In this document: piece by piece, positions 1 through 11,200 of the stretch
Numbering within the stretch: the first letter of the stretch is position 1
How the letters are laid out: each line of letters starts with the position of its first letter
Source: Drechmeria coniospora
Taxonomy: Eukaryota; Ascomycota; Sordariomycetes; Hypocreales; Ophiocordycipitaceae
Direction: 5' to 3'
Assembly: GCF_001625195.1 (NCBI RefSeq)
Contig: NC_054390.1
Coordinates: 3,248,027 to 3,312,026 of the forward strand
DNA length: 64,000 bases
Position numbers and translations under genes: made by a program
The notes under the pieces: generated by a model
Told to the model about the DNA's origin: nothing
Seen by the model: the letters and a program-made list of their open reading frames with translations, nothing else
Databases searched by the model: none

Positions 1-1047
1 GACAGCATGGAGCAGACCAAGATGTACGACGAAGGCCTGCAGCCGCTCATCCAGATGTGGAAGAAGGAAAAGGTAAGGGCGCTCGACGACTCTGGCGTGC
101 GAATCCCCGCCGTCCCCGCTGCCGCCGACCGAGAGCTGACCGACACGCCTCCACAGAGTCGCCTGCCCCCCGTCGGGCCTCGCCCGCCCGACAAGAACGC
201 TCCCCGCCAGGTCAACGACGCGCAGTCGCAAAACTATTTCGCCAAGGCCCACTCCAACTTCCGCCTGCCGGATCCCGTCGAGCTCGCCAGCCGGCTCGAG
301 GAGGCTCGCACGTCCGCCAAGCTGCTCGAGCAGGTTGTCATGAACACGCCACCAGGCGAGATGCTGCAGAACGAGCTCATCCGAGAGTTTGCCAACCGCT
401 GCATCAGCGCCTCTCGCAGCATCCAGGGCTACATGAACTCCGACAACCCGGCGCCCGACAACGACACCATGGAGAATCTCATAGACACCAACGAGCAACT
501 GCAGACCGCTCTCAACCAGCATCACCGCGCCGTCCTGAGGGCCAAGAAGCAGCTGGGCGTCGGCTCGACCGACGTCTCGCCGTCGCCAGAGCCCAACGGT
601 GCCGAACGCCAAACCGTCACCGCCGCCGAGCCCTTCGTCTCCGGCGGAATCGGCGGCAAGGGGAAGCAGACGGAGCAGTATAGCCCGCCAGACGGCCCGC
701 CGCGAACGGAAGCGTCGAGCTCTGGGTACCGCCGGGAGCAGGCCCAGGCTGCCGACGATGGGTTGGACGACCCCTTTGGGGATCCTCGACCCGGCAGCTC
801 GAACAGTGCGGCCCGCGGCCGTGCCAAGGTGCTCGACGAGCGGGCTGCATCCAACGAGCCCTACACCCCCAAGGCCGCGGATTCCTACTTTGCCGAGGAG
901 ACGGCGGCGGCGAACGGGTTTGGCGCTTCGAGGAGTGCGACGGGCACCTATGTCCCCTCTCCGCTGACGCCGAGGTCCGGGACGCATGAAGATGATGATA
1001 TTTACGAAGCGACGCCGAGGAGCCAGGAACCACTTTATCGGTATTAG
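1..1047 (+). CDS. LSB5-like VHS/GAT-domain protein, 3' part
   Basis: The reading frame is open from base 1, so the 5' end with the expected VHS domain lies outside the window. Exons are 1-72 and 157-1047. The 84-nt intron (73-156, gtaagg...ccacag) is a multiple of three and has no stop, so retention would keep the frame. About 321 residues are visible. After the splice, a helical segment (from ARTSAKLLEQVV through NTPPGEMLQNELIREFANRC and ENLIDTNEQLQTAL) reads as a GAT three-helix bundle, which binds ubiquitin and small GTPases. The rest is a low-complexity Ser/Pro/Asp-rich tail ending DIYEATPRSQEPLYRY. In yeast, Lsb5 works at cortical actin patches with Las17 and Sla1 in endocytosis. Other GAT proteins such as GGA carry an additional gamma-adaptin ear that is absent here, so LSB5-like is the better call. 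Confidence 0.75.
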   Translation, partial: DSMEQTKMYDEGLQPLIQMWKKEKVRALDDSGVRIPAVPAAADRELTDTPPQSRLPPVGPRPPDKNAPRQVNDAQSQNYFAKAHSNFRLPDPVELASRLEEARTSAKLLEQVVMNTPPGEMLQNELIREFANRCISASRSIQGYMNSDNPAPDNDTMENLIDTNEQLQTALNQHHRAVLRAKKQLGVGSTDVSPSPEPNGAERQTVTAAEPFVSGGIGGKGKQTEQYSPPDGPPRTEASSSGYRREQAQAADDGLDDPFGDPRPGSSNSAARGRAKVLDERAASNEPYTPKAADSYFAEETAAANGFGASRSATGTYVPSPLTPRSGTHEDDDIYEATPRSQEPLYRY

Positions 1048-4000
1048 CCTTTCCAATTGGATCATTTGCTGTCCGTCACACCGGCCGGGGGGCTGCATCA
1101 TGTACACGTCACAGTCATCGTCCTCTTTTCTGCGTGGTTCATGTCCGCGTGATGATACCCCTGCTTTGAGCCATCTTTGCCCGTGGGGAGGGAAGCGAGG
1201 GAAGAGAGGGGGGGGGGGGGCAGCAAGTCGGTTGCGCATGCCGCCAAGGACGTGCCGTAGCGCCTAGGGTTGCCTGCCATACCCGGCCGAATCTGTTCCT
1301 GCATCATCGCCATTCCTTTCCTCATCCTGCCATCCATTTCCCTCGGATCATTTGGTGGCTAGGATGCGGAAGCGTGATTTGCCATCCGAGGAGAGAGAGG
1401 CACAAACAAGTCTGCATGGGGATGCATCGGTGCTGAGTTGGCATCACTCGGCAGCGTCATCCTGGTTGGGTGGGTGACATGTTTTCGGAGAAGTGCTGCG
1501 GCGAGTGGCAGGTTGCAGGTAAACCAGCCATCGGGCCAACTGAACTTGTTTGAGGGACAGTGCCGGGGGCGGAGTGTGACCGAGATATGTCGTTTTCAGC
1601 GACCAAAGGGCGAAATGCGAGAAATCTGAAAGCATGGCAGAGGGCAGAAGCAGGATGCACCACTCCTACGCCCTCTAGCGTGTGTGCATGTACGGATTCT
1701 CGTCGTATCCTCCGGCAGGGTTGGCACTAGATTGCGAGTGCGTGTCCACGTCGCCTTGATCTGGGTCACGATAATCCGGCTAGGACAAAGGACCTGGGGG
1801 TGAAGGGTAGCAGGTAGCATGACGAAGATGGGCTGATGCTTCTTTTCAAGCGCCGAATTGGCATCCGCCCTGCATGAAGCGTTGTTGGCTGCAGCCATCG
1901 CTCCAGGTAGCGACCACGTTCGTATCGTGAGCTCCACAACGATAGCAGACAGGTCATCTGCATCACTCCATGATGGGCCTACCGCCCGTGCTTCACGCAT
2001 ATCTGATGCTGAGTCGACCAGGCGCTTCACGGTGCACTGTAAAGGGCAGGTCAACCCGGGCCGGACCGGGCCTGAGCGGAGCAGAGCAAAGCAGGAGATC
2101 AGCAGGTCCGACCTTTGGAGCGATGCCCATCGTCGCCTGTTTTCACAAATACCCCAAACTGGACGCCGATGGGTTGCCTGTAGGCGAATGATGTTGGCGA
2201 AGAAACATGGCATGATTCCACGGCGTTGAACGATGTTGCCAGCCCATGCCGTAAGTCGAGTCCTCGCGGTGTCGTACCCCACTCGTGCACGTTTGCGGGA
2301 GAAGCGAGCATTGTTCGTCTCATGGTATCAAAAGTTGACAAGTCGGCGGACTCCCGAGCGCTCGCAGACCCTGGTCGCTCTGAATCATGAGTCGTACAGC
2401 ACCAGGACGTCACTCCGCGGAAGAGGCGTCATTGTTCGCCGACGTGCCGGGTCGGGTCTTGCAGAACAGGCTGGGAGTACAAGTTGGGCCACATGGATAG
2501 GCGCGACGTGAAACGGCTAGCCATGTGTCAGTCCAGCTGATGTCAGGATCGGACCATCCGGCTTCCGTGCTCCTCCGCGCGTGTCCAGCAGGCGGCTGTT
2601 ATGCCCCCATCGACCATGAATATATGCAACCGTCACCGTCACTGCCTGAGCGGACGCGTGGGAGACGGACCGCTCAGACGGCGTGGGGGAATCGAATGTG
2701 TTGGTTGGTTGTTTGCATGTACGTGTCTTCGGTGTGAGGGAGCGGTCAAACTCGCTCATGCTCGTTGCTTGGTGGCGACATCGCGTTCCTTCCTTCTGTT
2801 GGCGTCCATGGCCGGCCCTTCCCGTCCGTCCTCTGGGGGGGTCGGCGCCCAGGCAAACCGATTGGTCGCCCCGAGGCCCCTGGGTGGATGCATGTTTGCC
2901 CGCTTCGGGAGATTCTTGCGAGGTGCGCGCTGAGGCTCGTGTGTGCCTTTTCCATATTCGTAGGTACTTTAATTAACAAGTACCCGACCGCGTAACTCTC
3001 GCAATGAGGCTCAGTCGATGCCCGCCGCTTGTGCCTACAGGTACCAGGTAGGCATTGCAGGGATCAATCAGCGAGTGGGCTGACTGCTCCGTTGTCCCGG
3101 GATCACTTACATTTGGTACGATTCGTGGCTGTCTCTAGCCATCCGAGATCCGAGGTTCTACGGATATAAGAAGGCTCGAGAAAAGAGTGGTGTACTCGTA
3201 AGTACATGTACAACTATATGCCTGTACCTGGGGCCGCTGTGCGGCGCATAGGTATACAGTGCATACATATACATGTATGTATACATGTTCCTGTGCATCA
3301 TCGAGTACTCCGTATGAGCACCATGATTAATACTTCGTACTCCGTACTCCGTACAGAATCTCTCATTCTCGTGCTACACTCCCTGTGCACGTTCACTACT
3401 ATCCAGGTACAAACAAAGTGAAAGACAGGCACCTATACTCCGTATTTCCCTACTTATTCGTCACTAGCTACTGGCATAGACTATTTGCTCGAACCTACTA
3501 TGCCAAAGTTAACTAATTACCGCATTTTTAGCGAGTCCTCCCTGACAAGCTCTGCTACGGGTGCTCGCGTGTAGGCAGCTCGGTGGTGCCTGCCTTGGGA
3601 CGTCGTCGTCTCGCCGGCTCGCTACTTCACCGACTTCACCTACACCGGCCATGCAGAACTGACGACTCGTCACTTTATCACACAGTCATGAATCCTCTAT
3701 GCCCCATCCTCTCCCTCCTGCGCCATCATCGCTCCCTGCACGTCGTGGGTTACAACGCAAGATGGTGTGACTGCTGTGGCGGCGGAGCCAGGCGGGTGCC
3801 CATGCGGCGTACCATGACGGGAAATGAGATGAGCTCCCTCCTACCCGGTCAGACCATCATCGACGTGGCCCAAGCGGTCACCCCCAGCACCCACGATAGC
3901 TAGAGTGTGAACTACGGATGGAACCTGGATGGACGTCGTGCACCAGACTCCATTTCACCCAGGTTCCGGTTGACGTGCGTCCTTCTGCCCGACTCCGACT

Positions 4001-5019
4001 CGCTCACCCGTTTCTCCCGCTTTCTGGGAGACGTCTGAGGCGGTGATGACGAGTAAGTGCACATTGGCGGCATGCCACAAAAGAAAATCTAACGAACATG
4101 GTTCAACGCTAACGGATACTGGGTCTGTCTAGTGATGCAACGATATGCCTGCTGTACGTTCACCTGCACCGAGTGCCGTTGGAGGACCGTCGGTGCTGGT
4201 TTGATACTTGATCACACCCAACACAGGTCCAGGCTTCTGATCGGTGTCCCGATCTACCCATTTCACGATGTATAAAGGGGCAAATGGGGCCCAGGAGCGT
4301 CCTCGGGTTGCTAGAATCATCAGCCGCCGTCGAAGACGATATACATATCAACGTCAGCAAATCCCTCAACCCTAATTCGACTGCGACTGTGCACCAGAGT
4401 CAACATCACTCATCCGCCCGATATTGATATCACTCTTGCACTGATTTCAATCAAACGAATACAATCCATAGTGGGTCATTTTTTATTGCATTTATTCTCA
4501 TCATTCTAATTTTCATCACTAGCCTGACTCTTTAATCTGCCGCTGCGTACTGATCTACTGCCTCCTCCTCCTGGTTAAGAAGATCCGAAGGACTTGTCCC
4601 TGAACTTGCCCTTCAAATCAGTTATTTGCAGTTTCCGAACTGTATCACCCGTCTGCTTTGCAGAAGGTTCCCGGTTCAACCTATATCGATACACTTTGAG
4701 AATTGAATCTTCTCGAAATCAGCTTCCGAGTCCTTCGCCCGTATCCCCGACCTGTTCAGCTTTGATTTTGGGGCGCCATGCACCGACCGCAGACCCCATA
4801 TTGTATTTGATGGTTCCACCACTCTAATCCTCTCCATCTTGATATTCATTTACTTGGTTTAGCATACCGGTTGGTGTATTGAACCGACCATCAGGTTTGA
4901 TACTCGCAAGCTTCCACACCACATTGCCTTGCTCCAAGCTGTAGTTTGGCATCTTCGACAGCCTGGGATTTCGTTGAATCGGCAGAAAATTATCTCCCGG
5001 GTCCTGTTTCGCCTACACA
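1048..5019. other. intergenic region, no supported gene
   Basis: No reading frame here looks like protein. A 13-base poly-G run sits at 1208-1220. From about 2960 to 4560 the base composition drops clearly and the sequence carries GTAC-centred palindromes and TACTCCGTAC repeats (for example near 3330-3355). About 4800-5019 should contain the promoter and leader of the F-box gene; I see no clear regulatory site. Confidence 0.6.
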
Positions 5020-6787
5020 ATGGCCGTTTCACCCGACACCTTCTGTCCTCGAATGTCGCAACCGGCCACAAGCCGTCCCCCCTGCACGTTTCCAGCTCGG
5101 GAGGGACATGCCGAAATAATCGACCATTTGACGGCCTTTCCTCATTACAAATATGGCACCAAATTGTCGGACTCGCTCGCTTCGCTGTGTCCTGAAATAT
5201 TGAACTTGATACTAAATCATGTATGTCCCTGCCGCTGAACCGAATCGCGTCGAAAATATACTAACCTGCTTGGGAGGCACGAATGCTGCATCCTGAATGT
5301 CTCTTTTCACTCAGGCTTGTCTGCCGAAGGTTCAATTCTGTCATCACCCCGGTTGCGTACCACACCATCGAGCTGAATGACACTCTCCTCTCCCCTCGTG
5401 CAAGATACTTGCAAACCGGGGCCCTTGCGCTCGTCTTCCAGTACTGCCGCCATGTCATCGTCCGCAGCGATCTCCATCCCTCCAGAGTGACACGAGTTCT
5501 ATCTCAGATACAAAGTCTCGAGTCTATCAGGTACATGGATATCACTCTTTTGCCCTGTAAGGACGATAGCTGACACCCCTCCGTGGTAGGTTCCGCTACG
5601 TAGCTCAGCCATGCTCAGTCTCAAGATCGTGGTTTCCATCCGAGGTTTTGGATCTAGACAAAATCTTGCAATGCGGTACTCAACTCCACGTTGAAAACCT
5701 GCCCATCAGCAGTACCCGGCGTGACTTGGACGATGCCTACTTTGATGACCGCCTGGCCAAGCATCTAGTGTCGCTCAAGATGTCCCACTCTGACCCTCCG
5801 CTGACCACACGGTCGGGCTCGTTGAAGCACCTCATCATGCACTCCCCGAATCTGCGGACGTTGCACTATCGGGATCTCGGCATCGGCACGAACTTTTGTT
5901 TCCACACAGCAGAGCGGATGCCGCCCTTGGTGGACCTCGTCTTGAAATCTTACAACTGGCAACACTCGGCTGATTCTGCCCGCAGGCACTGGGACTTTTC
6001 AAAGATGCGATCGTTGAAGCTCATCGACATTCCCACCTCCAATTTCCTCGACTCCGTTCACCTGCCGGATTTTGCCCTTCTGGAGACGTTGGAAGTTAAG
6101 GACTACGGCGGACACCTGCAGGACACGTGGCCCAGCGCGACGCGACGATTATACGACCTCGTCGGCCATCACGTCCGTGCCCTGAAGACTCTCGACGTCA
6201 CCTGTCACACGAAGCTGTTCGGCCTTGACGCTATCCGACAACACGGACTCTCGTTGCAGGTGTTGCGTTTCAGGGACCATGTCGGCTTCGAACACGACAG
6301 CAAGCGATGCCCGACGCTGAGCCCCGTCGATTTGGCTCTGCTGTCCGCCCAGCTCACCCGGCTGCACACGCTGGAGCTGGACATGGACGTCTCGCCCAGT
6401 GGCCTCGGAGACTTTCTCGCCGCGGTAGCTTCGTTTCCGAGGCTCGATACGCTGACGCTACATGTCCAAACATGCATCCGGTCGTTGACAAGCGTCGACC
6501 AGCGTACCGACCCGGACTACCATGCCACTATCGATTTGCTCAATCGCTTACTATGCTTGAGGGCCTCGCTGAAAGGTCGTCGGTCGTGGCGGCGCATCAC
6601 CATCAACGTCGGCGGTTGGCGGCCGGCCATGGTGCGCAGAGTGGGACACGATTGGAAACAGCGAAACCGGGAGGGTGTCTTTGCAGAGAGATGTTTTGTG
6701 CTTGAGCGAAACAGGAGAGGGTTGTACGAAATCCGCGAAGAGGAAGCATTCGAGAGCTCACGCCGTCGGTCGCCGATCCAGTTGTAG
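5020..6787 (+). CDS. F-box / leucine-rich-type protein
   Basis: Three exons: 5020-5220, 5277-5556 and 5619-6787, giving 549 residues. Introns are 56 nt (gtatgt, branch atactaac) and 62 nt (gtaagg, branch gctgac, acceptor ctcag); both joints keep the frame. The start ATG has good context (acacaATGG). Around residues 50-95 the sequence LSDSLASLCPEILNLILNH followed by LFSLRLVCRRFNSVI is an F-box, split by intron 1. The remaining 450 residues contain repeated Leu-rich stretches (LKHLIMHSPNLRTL, LVDLVLKSYNW, LKTLDVTC, LHTLELDMD, LDTLTLHV), like the degenerate LRR fold of fungal F-box proteins. Expected role: substrate receptor of an SCF ubiquitin ligase through Skp1. The substrate cannot be inferred. 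Such genes form large, fast-evolving families in fungi. Confidence 0.8.
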
Positions 6788-6859
6788 ACTTGGATTTGGA
6801 TGAAAGGACGACCTATGTGCAAATTGAAGCATGGCAGAAATATGATGACCATGAGATTG

Positions 6860-7677
6860 TTTCGCTAATCATGGCAGGGAACGGTGCGCATATGACCGAC
6901 TTTGGTGCGTAAATGATACACGTTTCAGGCATTTACACGAAACAAAAAAACCCCATTGCTCTGTTTCCAGACAGTCTTTATGGGTGTGGCCGGGAGTGGT
7001 GAACGTATGGTTTGGAAACGTCGCCTTGCACTTCTTTTTCTTCAGCTTCGAGAAACGCTAGAGTTGAGTATCTATGGACGAAAGTCAGATAGATAAAGAA
7101 CTCCCTGGTGGTCAATTGTACAGGAGCGGGCTATCGAGTCTGGTGAAATAATTACGTGGAGAAGTGCTACCAGATTTGACGATGGACAGTCATGGCAGAA
7201 GGATTTTCTTCTTGAGTCTGCCTTTGAACAACTGAATCAAGGCACAACCCCGGATGTGAGCATTGGGTCGTATTACTATTCATCGCATGAATAAGAGTAA
7301 TAAATCTTGCAAGGATTTCATATGGCGGCTACTCACTTGAATCTGTACTGTGTGAAGCATGATAACGGGAGAATAGCAGCTCGTTTCAGGAGGCTCAAGG
7401 TTGATAATAGCAATATCAAACGTCAGGTCCATCAAGGGAACGGAAGTTGATGCCGCAAAGGGACTCTGCTCGATCTCATCTACGATGATGTAAAGAAACT
7501 ACAATATGGGTTTACGAGTTCTTCACTTTGCCGACATAAAGCGACCATGGGAGGCGGAGCAGGAGTGTTTGATTTCGGAAATACGCAGAAAGACGCTTTC
7601 ACTAGCACGCTGCAGACCAAGCATGGTTCTGGAAGTTGCGTTTTCCAGTGGTCTTTGGATGTTTCCGGTTTGTAATC
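6860..7677 (+). pseudogene. coding-like fragments, possible multi-exon gene or relic
   Basis: Several short stretches read like protein but in different frames: ending LFLQLRETLELSIYGRKSDR (to 7096), QERAIESGEIITW onward through SWQKDFLLESAFEQLN (from about 7120), RLIIAISNVRSIKGTEV (about 7400), and KKLQYGFTSSSLCRHK through GVFDFGNTQKDAFTS to SCVFQWSLDVSGL with a stop at 7675-7677. Splice-like sites exist (gtgagc at about 7256, acceptors ttgtacag, ttgcaag, cgtttcag), but I could not build one continuous frame. Base composition is more AT-rich than the neighbouring genes. It could be an unrecognised multi-exon gene or a decayed one. I recognise no family. Confidence 0.3.
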
Positions 7678-7895
7678 GGTTCCATCTTGAACTTGGCAAG
7701 CATGTTTGATTGCGGCGTGTCACATCAGCGGCGTGTCACATCAATACCGACATTAATGCCGGGTTTGGTCTGATTGTCCTAGGTCGAGTTGACGTTTTGT
7801 TTTCGCCGACAGGATCATCCGTAAGCTAGAGATCAAGCGCTGGAATAAATCCAAATCCAGATCGCTTCGGTCCTCACCGTAGCTTTTTCAAATCC

Positions 7896-8264
7896 ATGCG
7901 TTCTATTCACGACGCCGACTTACCCGGGATGACGGATGATGGGGAGGAGCAGGTTTCTCTCGGGCCTCTCCTCCAACAGATTCAGCCAGTCATTCAAGAG
8001 TCGGACTGGAATGCCGCTGTTAATACGTTTCAGAATATGGAATATCGCCGTGAAACCTCTCGAGTCTGGCAGACACGGCAGCTTGAATTCTTGTCAAGCA
8101 CCCAGTCGTCTAGTGCAAACGACGTACGCCAGCACAGCAGCCCTGTCGTATGTCCCGCTAGACGATCAAATGACACAGGAATGCGACACTGGCGTGAACC
8201 AAAATCGAGCGTCGCACTCGGCAAATACCCTTGTCATGCTGAGCATTGGAAACGTGAGAGATGA
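7896..8264 (+). CDS. hypothetical 122-residue ORF
   Basis: An ATG-started frame with a fairly protein-like first half (LLQQIQPVIQESDWNAAVNT, then YRRETSRVWQTRQLEFLSS), followed by a less convincing tail. A good donor (gtatgt) lies at about 8149, so the true product may be spliced elsewhere. Further protein-like text in another frame (ERWFSFMDDRSAKARLDRW) appears near 8400, suggesting a longer spliced gene or a relic continuing from the preceding fragments. No family recognised. Confidence 0.2.
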   Translation: MRSIHDADLPGMTDDGEEQVSLGPLLQQIQPVIQESDWNAAVNTFQNMEYRRETSRVWQTRQLEFLSSTQSSSANDVRQHSSPVVCPARRSNDTGMRHWREPKSSVALGKYPCHAEHWKRER

Positions 8265-11200
8265 GAAGTCCGGGATGTTTGCGAGGCTCCCGCCAGTCTC
8301 GTACGACCACCAACTTCGATCCTCGTCGCCAAGCCTGCCATAGGAGCTAGTTTAGGAGGTTTTGTTTGCTTGCCAACGACCAAATGCCGAGCGATGCCGA
8401 GCGATGGTTTTCGTTCATGGATGATCGCTCGGCCAAGGCCCGGTTAGATCGATGGAAGTTAGCCAGATTGATTAACGCTTCGTGGTGGACGATGGCGTTG
8501 CGCCTGGCGCGTAGACAAGGCGATAGTTGCACGCCAACATACGGCCAAGAATGGGGAAAAGAAACAAAGAGCCAAGACGCCAGCCACCTCAGTTCGGCAA
8601 ATCAAGGTCGATGGCGGAGAAGGCTTGGAGGAGCTCGCACGCACTTTGTCTCAGCGTCTCGACCGGCTCAAACGCAACGCGCTGGCAGCGCACCAGCCGG
8701 CGAAGGTAGGTGAACTACACGTCGTCGGAGTCGAACCCCCGGAGCAATCAAACCATGCAACACTATCGCGTGTTTCTGCAGCAGCGGCTCAAAGTATGCA
8801 AGCCGCCACCAGGAGCCAAGACCAATCAGCACCGAACGAGGGACCCAAGGAGAGGAACGCACCGATGCATCGTAAGCTACACGCCATGGGATTTCGCCCC
8901 GAGCCTGCCGCCGTCTGCACGCACGCTTCCCGAACCGCACCCGCCTCCGCCCGGGCCGGCCAGCGATATGTCGCGGAATACGCACGTCACAGCTCCCTTC
9001 CGTGGGCAGGGGGGAGGGGGGTGAGGGTGGCGCCAACCGCAAACTTTGATTTTTCCGCTTCTCCTCTTCGAGCGCAGAAGAAGTCGGCCATTCCTCCCGT
9101 TCGCTGGAATTCGTTCTAGTGCGGGCAGCAAAGTGGGCATCGAGGGGCCGGTGCCGCTGAAAGGGGACGAAGTGCATTCCAGTCGTGCGGCGGGCTGGGC
9201 CATCTCGCGCACCATTCCACTCGACCCCCCCCCGTTTCTGCATGAGTCGGAACCCGCCTGGATGGTACGAGGAGCTTGCTCAGGCGGTTCGGAACGACGG
9301 ATGCGGCTTTGCGCTGTGTTCCATTTAGGTTCCTCCCTCGGGGCTCAAGGGCCGAGGCGTGAGAGGAAGGGCAAAAAGGGGGTTAACGGGGGGAGGGGGA
9401 GGGGTCAACGGAGGGACGGCGACAACCGCACTTGATCCCAATTCCCACCGCCGCTGCGTCGAGGTGTAAATTGGAGCGAGAACAACCGGCTCGCACGCGT
9501 GGTGCTAAAGGTTCAATAGCGAAGCAAGGAGGCGTCCATATCACGCAATCCCACCCTCCACGCCGGATAAGGGGGGCCAAGATGCGGTATGCGCTCCCCC
9601 CATCGCCTGGTTGAGCAGGGACGAGGGGGCTTCCTTTGGCTCTTGCTTTCACTTGGTTTGCCAGCAGCCAAAAGCTCAGGTGACCTGGGCGGCGCTTGTC
9701 CCCTCGGCCTCTGGCCAAGAGCATGGACGACAACGGCAGAACCAGAGGACCGGTATGGGTGATGGCAAGCGGCCACCCCGACCCCCCCCTGGACGGACAC
9801 AGTTGTCATGCAATGCGCCATGCTGGTGACGCGAAGGTAAGAGGAAGCCACAGACGTTGGCCTTTCCACTCGCCTTCTGTTGCATGAACACCTGGCGGTG
9901 CCCCTCCCCGGCCATGTCTCACGTCGTATCTCCCCCGTCTCGATGACGCTTGCATCGTTGCCGGACGGAATTTGAAGCAGACAATGACGAGGAGAGGCGA
10001 ACAAAATAAGGTTGCGAGACAAGTGCGTTGATCGGAGCAAAAAATACGTACTTTCTGTTCATGGTGGGTGGCCCGTCGTCATCGTCGTCGTCGTCGTCGT
10101 CGGTGTCGTAGGAGCCGCCTCCGCACTGGCTGCACTCGTAGATCAAACGGCCCAAGCCCCCATCTTGGGGCGGTTCACCTTGTCGTCCTCCGTTCCCTTG
10201 TTCCAGGTGTCGGAAAGCCCCCGTTGGTCAGCGCCCACGTACCCTCTCTCTCGTCGACCCCTTTTCTCGCCGTTAGTCCTCGGCACCAACCAAACGGGTG
10301 GTGGGAAATTCGCTCGCCCCTAGCACCGCAGAATGATTATGCAAGCAAGGTGAGCTGCTCGGACATGGCTGGGGAATTAGGCCGCACCACAGCTGGATCG
10401 GCGCGCATGATGGCGGACTGACAGACATCAGCTGAACAAAATTTCCCTCCTTTCTCGCACGCCCCCTCCTTCTCCGGATCCCCCATGCATCCATTTCCTT
10501 GCAAGCAAGCAACCAACCACCTACCCATCCATCCACCTCCATCCCACAAACCTTGGCGCCTCTGAGCGTGCTCCTGCCCCTCCCTTTGCGCCTCCCTCGT
10601 CCGCTGCCCCTTACCCAGCCGGCACGACGCGGCCGGAGACCGAAACCCACGGTCCCCCAGTCGTCATTGCCAGCGGCCGTCCGGTGACGCACAGCCCGAT
10701 CGGCCGGGTCGTACGGTGCCGTCAGCTCACAAACCTGACGCCGGCCAGCCATGTGGGTTTCGCCGCTTCTCGCTTGCGTCGAGCAGGCACTCGTCGTGCT
10801 TTGTCGGTACAGTACGTAATATCGCACAACTTGTACTGTACCTTTCTGGTCACTCGTTGAGCGTGTTCCTTGCTCGTACCGTACCGTGTGCCGTCCTCGT
10901 CGTAAATCGCACTGCTGCACTAGTCCGTCCCACTTGCCTGGGGGGTGGAAGGGGGGGGGGGGGGGGGAGGGAGGGTCCGACCAGGAGTGGCCGGTTTCTC
11001 GACGGGAAAAACGGAAGGGAGCAAAGGCCCGTCGCGAGAAGGCGGTACGGTAAGGGCAGTCGAGTCGAGTCGAGTCCCGTCGACTTGGCCGGTCGTCCCA
11101 ATCCGTTTCCTCGCACGGTACACAGTTAGCACTCGCTCGCTGTCACGCACACGCACCCGTGCGGCGTACTTACACCCAGGTGTAGGTAATACCGTAGAGA

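Noticed and set aside
1596..2282. 228-codon minus-strand frame
   Set aside because: Arg/Ser/Cys-rich with no domain and an overlapping frame on the other strand; not supported.
8725..8760. tRNA T-arm-like text (gagtcgaacccccg) on the minus strand
   Set aside because: No matching acceptor stem or anticodon arm could be paired at the right distance, so not a tRNA.
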